Source of the DNA: Deltaproteobacteria bacterium
Lineage (GTDB): Bacteria > SAR324 > NAC60-12
Length of the DNA: 42,315 bases
Assembly (NCBI GenBank): GCA_002685535.1
Contig: NYXK01000053.1
Location: 252,410 to 294,724, forward strand
Direction of reading: 5' to 3'
In this document: positions 21,330 through 30,848 of the stretch, one piece after another
Layout: each line of letters begins with the position of its first letter
Position numbering within the stretch: position 1 is the first letter of the stretch
Notes under the pieces: model-generated
Seen by the model: only the letters and a program-made list of their open reading frames with translations
Told to the model about the DNA's origin: nothing
Databases searched by the model: none
Position numbers and translations under genes: made by a program

Positions 21330-22240
21330 TTTGACGGAGGGAACAAACTCGTTCTTCAACCCTGCGCGGACCTTCTCTCTTCAAAATCACTCTTCATCGA
21401 TTGACCTCCACGACCAGCGACTCGCTCGATGGTATGGCCTCTTAGTGGCCCTTTGAGGTCCTCAATTCGCGTGGAGACATTCAAATTGGTGTCTTGAGGG
21501 TGTGGGGAATGTGGGAGGGCCGAATCCTTACCCAGGATACTGGTGATTTTCTTTAAATTGGAGACCGAGTACCTTCAATCCTGCACGGACTTTCTCATTT
21601 CGAATCCCTTCCTATCAACATCCCTCCCCTCGACCTTCTCGACCTCCGCGACCTCCTCCACCACCACCTCCTCCTCAGCCTTCAGGCTTGAGTATCGATT
21701 GGTTTTTCCATGATTTGGGGGCTGAGTGCCTTCAACCCTCCGCGGACCTTCTCTCCCCGGAGTCCGTCCTCGTCAACCTCGTCCTCGGCTCCTGCATCCT
21801 CCCCAACCATTTCGCTTTCCTCATCCTTCGCTTGGGCTCTCGCTGGATTGGTGTATCGACTGGACAGCCTTTGGTTGTCTTCTTAGGTGTTTGGTTGGGA
21901 GTTTCGTTACTAACGATGTAGATCTCTCACTCGCGAAGAGGGGATGTTGGTGACAGGGCTGGTTCGAGATCAGTTCAAGTCTAAGTTCAAGTCTAAGTCT
22001 CGGGCGTCCCGTCTGTTTTGCTGCTAGGATCGCAGACATCTGCAGATTCATCAGACTGAAAGGATGCATGCCTGACACCATACCCATATCTTGGTAGTCC
22101 TGGGAGCTATGACGCTGCTGTCCAAGATGTTGTCCTTGATGTCCAAGCTCTCTCTTCTGACGCGGTGCGGAGGGCGTCTGGGGGGTCTGGGGGGTCTCGA
22201 GGCTGAGAGCGTTCAAACCTGCGCGGATCTTCTCTTGTTC
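21330..22240 (-). pseudogene. Coding relics with repeated EKVRAGLKALS motif
   Basis: Four minus-strand copies translate to EK(V/I)R(A/G)GL(K/N), three of them continuing (A/V)L(S/G)(P/L). They lie at about 21355-21380, 21571-21600, 21721-21756 and 22201-22240, with synonymous differences (AAG/AAA, CGC/CGT, GGG/GGA/GGT, GCA/GCT). The copy at 22240 runs into a 130-codon open stretch (SLETPQTPQTPSAPRQKREL, then Gln-rich). The others meet stops or shift frame within tens of codons. The protein family is unknown to me. With the neighbouring islands it suggests a repeat-containing gene that has decayed. Confidence 0.4.
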
Positions 22241-22855
22241 AACTTTGGGGCTCGATCATGTTGCATTGCGGCAGGCTCTGTCTGTTCTAAAGGAGATGTC
22301 CGAACTTCAAGCCCCAGCGATTGCTCAGGGAAGCAACTGGTCTGGGAGCCGTACGTCTACTGAATCCATTCAAGATAGAGTAGTTGCTATCCGTATGACT
22401 TGGAGGCTGAGGCTTGTGCACATCACAACCCATTTCCGAAAACGGGTTCGTTCTCCAACCACTCACATCATGCTCTGGCGTCCCTGAGGAGCATTCGGTA
22501 TTGCGACAGGATCGCTCAAAGATTGGTAACCACGGTGCTGCGGAGTCGTGTTCATGTGCACAGCATGTCCCATTTCCAAGAATAGCTTTGATCCTCAGCC
22601 ACAGTTACAAAGCTTTGATGATCTGGGGGACGGAATCGAGTACACACGGTAGTTCTCGAAAAAGAAAATGGTGGGCTACTGCGCTGCTGAGACAGATTGG
22701 CTATGGTCATCATGCTCTGACGGAGCTGCACGGACTTGGTCGTGCCACAGAGGCTCGTCAGAACTCTTTGCGCCATGATGTTGTCGAAGATTCGAGTCCA
22801 TCTGCATAGCACTACTTATTCCCTAGCATGTTCTCCATTTCCAAGAATACTCATC

Positions 22856-23158
22856 TTACTTCATCGACTGAGGAGGGGAATGATTTATGCTCTGAGGTTC
22901 TTCGAAGGACCACATGTCATGGTGTTGTTGAGAATTTGAGTCATGTTCGAGAAGCCATGATGGATTTGCGGTGATCGTGTAGCAGCGAACTTGGAATCCA
23001 CTCAAATTGGTACCAGCAGCCAAGCTGAGCGGGCTTGGAGTCATGGTATTGGGCATGAGTATTGGCACTTGGTTGATCCTCATCGGGGCACGAGCATCAA
23101 TCTTATAGATGGTTCTCGTAATGTTAGATGGGTGCAGTGGAGGAGGGTATCCGGGCAC
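22856..23158 (-). pseudogene. Coding-like island (MTPSPLSLA segment)
   Basis: A 100-codon minus-strand frame starting MPGYPPPLHPSNITRT includes MPNTMTPSPLSLAAGTN and LLEHDSNSQQHHDMW. It is Pro/Ser/Gln-rich and looks like a disordered nuclear protein. Related DNA recurs on the same strand near 23345-23375 (MTPSPLGM) and 23470-23505 (IAPSPSSMAMG). No domain is recognised and the gene structure cannot be completed. Confidence 0.3.
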
Positions 23159-23465
23159 GGGATGGATGGTGTTGAAGGTACCTTGTGAAATGTGAACCGG
23201 ACCATCCGCAATGTCCTCTGAATCTGTCGGTGCATTCGGGTTGCGCTAGGCGTTCTCCAGCTTTGTAGCCTGGCAAGGAGAGCTATCATTGAATATGCTA
23301 CTGGGATGCTCCTCGCTGAAGCATAAGTGTTAACGCGAAGTCTACTCTACTGTCATGCCGAGCGGGCTTGGAGTCATGGTGAGCCCGGATTCTTGATAAG
23401 GAGATCTGACATTGACTATTGGCGCTGGAATGCTTCTCCCCCGAGGACGACTATCAATCTGGAGT

Positions 23466-23714
23466 CTACCCCATTGCCATGCTGCTTGGGCTCGGAGCGA
23501 TGGCGCATGCGGTTATCTCCAGCTCAGGGGGTGGTGCTGGGTGGTTGCCAGCGTTCTTGGTCTTCCCAGCCGACTTGTTGGCGCTGCGAGGTGTTTTCCG
23601 ACGAGGAGGGCCACTTCGACGAGACGAGACAGTCAGGGTGCCTGTTCGCTCCTTCTTGACAGGCGTCTCGTAGGTAAGGTCGTCGTCTTCACCCTCCTCG
23701 TCGGATTGCTCATA
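23466..23714 (-). pseudogene. Acidic/basic coding-like frame without ATG
   Basis: An 82-codon minus-strand frame bounded by stops and lacking an initiator. It reads YEQSDEEGEDDDLTYETPVK, then SRRSGPPRRKTPRSANKSAG and NHPAPPPELE. The acidic tract followed by a Lys/Arg/Ser/Pro tract is typical of a chromatin or nuclear protein and is unlikely from random DNA. It is probably an internal exon or a relic of one. It ends at a TAG that could be part of a GTAGAC donor. Confidence 0.35.
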
Positions 23715-24194
23715 TTTGACTTACTTGAGGGCAAGTATTGGCGCTGGGATACTCCTCTCGTCTTCGTATCACGCCGAAACCTCCGATAAGAGAGGTGTGT
23801 GGGCGAGATTGGTTTCCAGGGGTCCTGGGCATCTTCAGGGAAAATGCTATAGCGGCAAAACACTTGAAGCACTGGGTCGATGCTCAACGAGACCGATTGT
23901 TGCAATGCAGACAGCCCTGCAGATTGTTAGGAACCATCTTCTGGAGGAGATGAGATGAGCTTACCAGACTGGACTACAAGTGTAGGCAATGCTCCCTTTA
24001 CTCCAAGGAATGACAGCAGAACCTATAAAAAACCACGGGTTGGCAATAATGATTCCGAACACAACACATACATCTGGATGAGGAATGCTTGTGTCTTGCT
24101 GATGATAGCGCAGAGGCCAACGGTTCCAGATTTCGCATCTTGGTAGATGAGAGTGTCCTTGCAGGCGAAGAGCCATTCTGAAGGTTTAGGAGCC

Positions 24195-24560
24195 AAGATC
24201 AGCTGATGGACTTGTGGAAGACTTTGTAGAGGCGTAAAATCATCGTTGCTTCCGAGGTAGGCCGTGAGTCAGGCCGTGAGGTATCATCACCTACCCGTCT
24301 TTGCCCTCGCCACTGCGAGGTCTCAATATCCTCTAAACATCGTCGCCGCCATCTTCGATGCTGCAAATGGAAATATTAGGGACCAAGATCGATTGATAGA
24401 CTTGTGGAAAGCTCTGCATAAAGAAAAGAAAATCAGTATCGTGGTTTCAATGCTGAGAACGGAGAAGAATCACATACCCTTCTTTGCCCTTTCCATTGCG
24501 TGGTCTCAATCTTCTCTCTATTGACAGCATCGAAGATGACGGCGTAGGCCTCGCGTCTCG
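24195..24560 (+). repeat. Diverged tandem duplication, period about 180 bp
   Basis: Two blocks share order and sequence. Block 1 has agccaagatcagctgatgga near 24190 and ctttgccctcgccactgcga near 24298. Block 2 has gaccaagatcgattgataga near 24382 and ctttgccctttccattgcgt near 24482. On the minus strand both blocks contain CTTCCACAAGTC(T/C)ATCA after an acceptor-like AG. One encodes the coding-like stretch EAYAVIFDAVNREKIETTQW, ending at a gtatgt donor. A more distant copy with ACCACAAGTCTATTAGCC lies near 25030-25050. Confidence 0.5.
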
Positions 24561-25704
24561 GTTGGATTTATGGATTGCTGAACTGCTGAATTGCTAGTCT
24601 GCTTGGTGTTTCTTGACTCTGCCTTTTCCGAAGTGGCTGCTCATAGCAGCAACGAGCCCATCGTCAGCACCTCTTCCGAGTAAGAACTCGCTTGTTGTCT
24701 CTCGAGAAATCATCATCTAGGTATGACAATGGCGCAGGCCTAGGACGACTCCACTTCTTTCAGGCCTTGATCTTCTTCATGAACTTGGTCGGCTGGCTCA
24801 TGTGCGGAGCAGACCAAAAGTCGCGGGTATGGCAATGTAGCGCCTTGAGACAACATAGATACGTCGACGTGTCCTGCCACCAAGTTGCCGTATGAGGGAC
24901 AGTCTTCTTCATCTACTCTTACATCCTCTTTATGGACTTGGTCGAGATGCTCGGGCTTTGGGCACAGAGACCTCCGTGCAAATTCCTACATTGTTGCAGC
25001 TGCATTTCGGAAGAGGAGGCCACGAAGAGTATGAGACGGCTAATAGACTTGTGGTATGCCTGACAGAACAAGAATATACCGATGATATGCATGACAGCCA
25101 AGTTCGAGGGAGTTCTCTCAATCATAGCGATCTGTAGCATGAGTATAAGCCATGGTCCTTCGAAAAAATGGGAGCTGGGGTATACCGACAGACCACCGCC
25201 GGATGTAGAGTCTCCCTTCATTGATTCCTGCATCTTCTTCTCGGAAGACTAGGAACAGCTAGGATGAGCTTGATACCAAGGCAAGAAGTCATGAACGGCT
25301 GCAGCTGGCGTTTCATATGGACATCAGCTGAGTATCTCCTCATAGGCTTGGCATTATTCAACGATTTTTGGAGACCGAAACGACATATGGACACTTCGTT
25401 GCTCATCTTCGAGTCTTCGCAGTGGGTGGTAAAGAATGGACGTGTTATATGGTACAGATAAGAATTAGCTTGCTTCACAGAAACAGATATGGAGAAGAGT
25501 TTACTACCTTGGGGTATGCGCCATGGAGGAAAGAAGTTGAAGAGATCTGCAGAAGAGTCCTCTGGTTGAATGCTTGGCATGAGGCTAGGCAATTCGATCG
25601 ATGCTATGCACAATTTAGAAAAGCTTGTTCAATGTATTGCTGCCCAGAGGACTGACAGTTGGAGGTCATTGATGCGCACGGACGCTGAACAACGAGAAGC
25701 TTCT
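24561..25704. other. Repeat-region continuation, no gene assigned
   Basis: The longest frames are on the minus strand: 25218-25613 (131 codons) and 24919-25233 (104 codons; starts MQESMKGDSTSGGG and has hydrophobic stretches such as LILMLQIAMI). I cannot join them into a gene or name a family. The HKSI-containing stretch near 25040 is related to the duplicated blocks at 24.2-24.5 kb. Confidence 0.35.
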
Positions 25705-26360
25705 CTACGAGTTGCCAGTCGCTGTGTTGAGTAGACGGTTGATGGCGCGACTGCTAGCCTTGAGAGTTAGCCCCGACGAGCAGAAATAAATGTGAGCAAC
25801 AAGTAGCGAGCTTACTGATTGGGAGAAAAGAGAGTATCTGGGGTCAGGACGACCGATGGGTGTTTGCTCGCGGACTTAGAGATATTGCTGGTGTTGGCTC
25901 TCACTGAAGGACTGTCCCTCGAGTTCGAAGATGAGACAACGACGAGTTGATTACCAGAAGACCGTCAGCAGACTCCTTATACATTCCTACGAAGCGCGGA
26001 TGGGGAGCGGAGGTGATTTTACTTACCGCAATGGCTTGAGAGGCGTTGTGGGCGACCGAGGCAAAGTTGCCAAAAGTTGCCGACCGAGAGGCCAGCGTTC
26101 ATCATGGCGACGACGAGCTCAAAGACGCCTCCCACGGTTGTCAATGGTCTCTCTCCGTATACTACACGTTTTGATCGCCATTAGCAAGCTCTCGAGATAG
26201 TTCTCGATGTATCGAAGTGGAATGTTTGAGGTTTGGGGAACCTTGGGAGCTACCCCACCATGACCACTCAACCCACCCACCAAGCTGTGGAAGCTTCTCA
26301 AAGCCACGAAAACGGGTAGAAGAGGAATAGGAGACTTACCAGACTCTCTAATATACCTTA
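25705..26360 (-). pseudogene. Exon-like fragments with splice consensus
   Basis: Reading leftwards from 26360: an ATG-free leader-like segment ends at a gtaagt donor. Next comes the open hydrophobic stretch TVGGVFELVVAMMNAGLSVG (near 26105-26155). Then GGCAACTTTTGGCAACTTT occurs, where one extra T breaks a frame that would otherwise give GNFASVAHNASQAIA up to a gtaagt donor. Next is SRDSPSVRANTSNISKSASK, ending in FSPN at a gtaagc donor (25815). Last is RAINRLLNTATGNS and a TAG at 25705-25707. The pieces look like successive exons of one gene, but I cannot find a start codon that connects them and the frameshift suggests decay. Confidence 0.3.
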
Positions 26361-27950
26361 CAGCTCTACAGAGCTTTGCGTTGTGCTATTGTTGATGCTG
26401 GCGATCTGGTGTTGAGGCTTTGAGGAGAAGATATTGGAGGAGTAAGGAAAGCGATAAGCTCGGGCTGCGAGAAAAGGTAAGGGAAAGCAGAACAGACCCA
26501 AGTGAGAGGCCGCTAACCGAAAACGGCCTCCCTGCCCTATATCGGGACCAATGGGCTATTATTACCCTTGAGGTTACAGGTCATAGCTTGGTCAGCTTAG
26601 TCTTCGAAGAAGGTGGCAAAATAAGAAACGATCTGATCAGATTGTCTCATAATAGAAAGCTTTGAAACAGGCAGATACGTCTACAGCAAGCGTGCAAGAG
26701 TTCTGATTAGAGCGTCTGTGATTGATGCTAACCAAGAAAAGGAGACAGGCTTTGTTGGAAGGTCCTTCACCAAGAGCCTTTAATCAGTCTTGTGTCTTTC
26801 ACAGACCTGTCTTCAGGGCAGCTGATACCAGAAACATAATAGTCCAATTGGTTGAGGAGACTTCAGATGAGTTTTTGAGCAACCGGAGACGAGCATGAGG
26901 TCGATGACGTTAGTCCAGGGAGCCTTCGAAAGGAGGTCCTCCCAGCCAAGGTCAAGGCGCACATGCATCTTTCTCCATCATACGACCCCCTAGAAAGATT
27001 GAATGCTTGCATGTTGAAATAGCTGGCTATCTGTTCCACTACATGTAATTCTTTGTGGTTGTCTGAATTCTGTTGATTTCATCCTCTTCGTCTCAGCAGT
27101 GAGCAAAGCCAAGACAGACGATCACGCTTTGAGCTCAGCCGCTGCATCAATCATTCTCCTAGGGCTATGCTACACTCAATCTTAGCAAAGAAGCATTTGT
27201 GCTTTGGACATGCATCTCGGGATGAATAGGCTTGTGTGCAACTCGAAGGCACTCTTCGGTCCAGAACATGTCCCATGCCAGTGCGAAATTTCATGCTCTA
27301 CCGAGCTTGGTTAGAAGAATAGAGGGATTCTGTATCTGCTCAGGCAACGGGAGGAAGGTTCAGACATGTTCGGAAGGGATTGTTCTGCTGCACTAATGAC
27401 TTCCCAATCTGGCTCGAGCTAAGCGAGCTGAAGAAAACATATTAACACGTGAGCTGAGCCCATTTCAGGACGTTATCACTTCAAGTCCCACAATGCAGCC
27501 CTTGTGTATTTTTAAAAGATCTCGTCACAAAATGACCTTGGGCATGCGAGTTGTGAATTAGTTTCAAAAGACATATTGGCTTTAGCTGCCGACGATGGCT
27601 TGACGTGTGGTTGTTATCAACATGTACTAGGAGGCCTTTCTCCTCTATTCTCTTCCCCAATTCCGATTGCGTTTCTTGAATTCCGCTTGACACTTTGATT
27701 ACTGATTATCATACATCAGATCAACTCGCAGTATGGGACTTGTAATAGAACCGAAAGCACGAAAAGAACCGAAAGAGCCAGCGACATCTCTCAAGCATCA
27801 AGGTGAGAGTGTCAGATGAGGCCAACAACCCATCGGTGGCTAGGAGTCTAGGATTGCGGCTCACGACTAGTACGTTTACAGTGTTGTAAATGTTCAGTAA
27901 TCAAGAGTATGTACTAATTTGGTTTTATCCTCGGTTGATGTGCCGTGGGC
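26361..27950. other. 1.6 kb without a supported gene
   Basis: Only short frames on both strands, up to about 80 codons, without motifs. I see no clear repeat and no structured RNA. The right end merges into the transporter promoter. Confidence 0.5.
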
Positions 27951-27955
27951 TTTCC

Positions 27956-27985
27956 GTTAGTTTCCCGCTGGTTTCCCGGGCGAGT
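27956..27985 (+). promoter_or_regulatory. Compound TTTCCCG element upstream of the sugar transporter
   Basis: AGTTTCCCGC (27959-27968) is followed at once by TGGTTTCCCGGGCGAG (27969-27984), about 365 bp before the transporter ATG. The same two parts recur before the alpha-galactosidase at 33494-33537. A binding site for the cluster's Zn2Cys6 regulator is a reasonable inference; its CGG/CCG-containing halves fit that class. Confidence 0.5.
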
Positions 27986-28347
27986 GGCTGGCTGGCTTCA
28001 ATTACTCTGCGTATTCTCTAGTAAACTATTGTGATTCCCCGCAGCGTCTAAACATTCGCGCATTCTTGTGACCTGCATACCACCTTCTCCTCGCTCCATT
28101 CTTTCCCCATGTTCTCCATGTTCGATCAGGCAGGCTGGGTCTCGCCAACGCCCGCGGGACGCTCTGCTGGATCTCGTGGACGAGAATGTCCTGGACCAAC
28201 AAACATATAAAAGACTCCTGAAACCCACTCTCAAAGATAATTATCAGTTCCAGCCTTGACATTAATTCCTTCAGTACTGGAGACTTAACAAACTCGAGTA
28301 CCCTTTTCACTTCTCTCATAAAAGCGACATAGCAAACTGTCATCAAC

Positions 28348-30200
28348 ATGTCTTTTAAAGACCCCGAGAATCCACAACATGTGGACCTGCGAGTCAACAG
28401 CATAACAGGCGAAAAGGGAAAATATAGTCTCAAGGCCAATGCAGCAGCCCACGAGTTGGCCATCGATGAGAAGGCCATGACCACCATGCAAGCTGTTCGC
28501 GCGAATCCAGCAGCCATCTGCTGGTCCCTGGTCATCTCCACTTGTGTGATCATGGAGGGATTTGACACTGCTCTTCTTGGAAACTTTTGGGCCTATCCAT
28601 CCTTTCAACGCAAGTTTGGCGACTTCGTTGGCGTCACAAGTACTACCAAGAGTGGCTACCAAGTTCCAGCCTCCTGGCAAACAGGTCTCGGTCAGGCATC
28701 GGGAGTTGGAGCTTTCTTCGGTGCTATCTTCAACGGCTGGCTTGTCAACAGGTTCGGTCCCCGAATGGTGTTGATCGCCTCGCTCTTCTCCCTTTCTGCC
28801 TTCCTGTTCATCACCTTTTTTGCTCCAGATCGCCCAACTCTCTTGGTTGGTCAGCTCCTCTGTGGTCTACCTTGGGGAGTATTCGCGACTACGGCTCCAG
28901 CCTATGCTTCTGAGGTCTTGCCTTTGCAGCTCCGAGTATATATGACTTCCTACACCAACATGTGCTGGATTATTGGGCAGCTCATTGCTGGTGGTGTCCT
29001 TCGTGGACTGGTTTCTCGTGAGGATAGCTGGGGATATCGGATTCCGTTTGCCCTCCAATGGTTCTGGCCAATCTTCCTCATCCCTGCTATCTACATTGCT
29101 CCCGAATCACCATGGTTTCTCGTCCGTCGAGATCGCCTTGCTGAAGCAGAACACTCTATCAGACGTCTCCAGAGTGCGTCCTCTCGACAAGATCCACAAA
29201 ACACACTCGCTGCGATTGTCTACACCAATAACCTTGAGCAACAGCTGTCGGTCGGCACAACATATTGGGATTGTTTCAAAGGTTTCGAACTTCGACGTAC
29301 AGAGATTGCATGTATGGTATTTGCTGGACAGCTTGTATGTGGATCTGTGTTTGCATATGCGTCAACCTACTTCTTCGAGCAAGTGGGTCTCAGTTCTAAG
29401 CAAGCATACTCTCTCGGCGTCAGTGCGAATGGTCTCGCGCTATTCGCTTGTTTATGCAACTGGTTTCTCCTCATGCCATACGTTGGCCGCCGAACTGTCT
29501 ACGTGTGGGGCATGGGTGCAATGGCCATCGAGCTCTTCCTCATCGGGATCCTGAATGTGTGGACAAGCAAGCCTTCCGTCGCTTGGGCACAAGCAGTTTT
29601 GACAATGGTGTGGACCGTTACGTTTCAATTATCGGCTGGTCAACTTGGTTGGGCACTTCCGGCAGAAATCGGATCTTCTCGTCTCCGGACGAAGACGATT
29701 GTTCTTGGGAGAAATTCCTATTATATCTGCGCAGTCGTCGGTGGCACTCTGCAGAACTACATGATGAACCCAACAGCATGGAACATCAAAGGCTACACGG
29801 GTTTCTTTTGGGGCAGTTTTGCCTCCCTCACCTTCATCTGGGCGTACTTCAGACTACCTGAGACTAAAGACCGAACATTCCACGAGGTGAGTACAGTACA
29901 AGATCCGACTATTCATTTCTAGATCACCATTTTTTCCTATTCCGTACCATATTTGGTGTCGGTGTCGACTCTTCTCAGACTCATTGCTAACATATTGTTT
30001 TACAGCTTGATATTCTCTTCGCTAAGAAAGTATCAGCGAGGCAATTTGCATCAACCAACTTGGACACCCTCAGCGATAATGAGGTCAACGACCTTACTGA
30101 AAAATATGCAGACACTGAAGGCCGCCGTGTATCTGTCTTTGGCTCCAGTCGCCCTGAGGCTGCCCCGCAGCTTGCAAGAGTGGCAAATGATCTTTACTAG
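28348..30200 (+). CDS. MFS sugar transporter, alpha-glucoside permease type, about 577 aa
   Basis: Two exons, 28348-29886 and 30006-30200, joined by a 119 nt phase-0 intron (gtgagt...tttacag). Seen: ELAIDEKAMTTMQAVRANP and CVIMEGFDTALLGNF at the first helix; GWLVNRFGPRMVL, a variant of the loop 2-3 D/NRxGRR motif; GLPWGVFATTAPAYASEVLP; PESPWFLVRRDRLAEAE; GRRTVYVWG; and LPETKDRTFHELD, equivalent to the PETKG signature after helix 12. Twelve hydrophobic helices and the length fit the sugar porter family, close to fungal maltose/alpha-glucoside proton symporters. It acts at the plasma membrane. The clustered regulator and alpha-galactosidase suggest its real substrate may be an alpha-galactoside such as melibiose or raffinose (inference). 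The hydrophilic C-terminal tail lies mostly in exon 2. Confidence 0.93.
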
Positions 30201-30848
30201 GAGTCCTACCCAAGTTCAGATATTGCATAATTTTGTATCGCAGTCTTTCGGAGTCTTTGGGTTGTTGTCTGCCGCGAATATGACGAGCCTTGTTGAATGC
30301 TCCCGGTTATTCGCTTATTCGCAAAAATGCAGCGCTGGAAATTGGGGAAAACAAATGCGGAGCAGGAGTATTCGTAGGAACCAGTTGTTAGCAGTCTGAT
30401 TCGATGCGAGCATTTCTTAATCAAATCATAAGTGGAACGATAAAATTTGATACCATGATAACGTGGCCCGGGCATCATCTAAATGGTGACACATATCTAA
30501 ATGTACAGAACAATATTTTGAGTCCTTGTTGCAGGACGTCACTTGTTGTCACAAAATGTAACTCTATGCTAGTCTTGATAAATCAGTGTCTTCACAATGT
30601 TGTCAGCTTTCTACCTTCGTTAAGTTATCAACGTGCGGGACGTGTGCCAGGCCACTAGCCACATCTGAGAGAAGCACTAATCTTACATTTTGTGCGGGGA
30701 AACTTCTCACCATCTTCAACCACCGTAAAGCCCCGTAAAGCCTTGACTTGGGCCAACATAAAGTGCTTACTGGCGTCGATCAACTTCACATGGTGTGACT
30801 TTGACCCCATACAGGGTGATAAACATTCGAGATATTTGCAACGGTCTA
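30201..30848. promoter_or_regulatory. Spacer with promoter of the second Zn2Cys6 gene
   Basis: About 650 bp between the transporter stop and the regulator start, both on the plus strand. Apart from the G-rich element listed at 30694, I see no gene or repeat. Confidence 0.5.
30694..30704 (+). promoter_or_regulatory. GCGGGGAAACT, near match to the cluster element
   Basis: It differs by one inserted G from GCGGGAAACT, which is present at 33494-33503 and, as its complement, at 27959-27968. It lies about 145 bp before the regulator ATG, so the regulator may control itself (inference). A single near match could be chance. Confidence 0.25.

Larger units (their letters stand above)
19209..22580 (+). 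repeat. Dispersed 25-bp motif, at least 8 copies, one orientation
   Basis: The core GTGCACAACACAACCCATTT, followed by CCGAA or a close variant, occurs at 19209-19233, 19416-19440, 19858-19882, 20098-20122, 20435-20459, 20931-20955, 22416-22440 and 22556-22580. The copies at 19858 and 20098 are identical over the first 20 bases; the others differ at one to five positions. Spacing is irregular (207, 442, 240, 337, 496, 1485 and 140 bp). The motif is better conserved than most flanking sequence. It contains the palindrome GTGCAC in most copies. Function is unknown. Confidence 0.8.

Noticed and set aside
24919..25233. Possible cation/proton antiporter fragment on the minus strand
   Set aside because: Hydrophobic stretches gave a passing resemblance, but no family signature could be matched residue by residue.
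18387..28347. A complete transposon or retroelement in the repeat region
   Set aside because: I found no reverse transcriptase, transposase or integrase motif, and no terminal repeats.
28026..28568. 180-codon minus-strand frame overlapping the sugar transporter start
   Set aside because: It lies opposite a convincing transporter exon and shows no family motif; it is a shadow of that frame.
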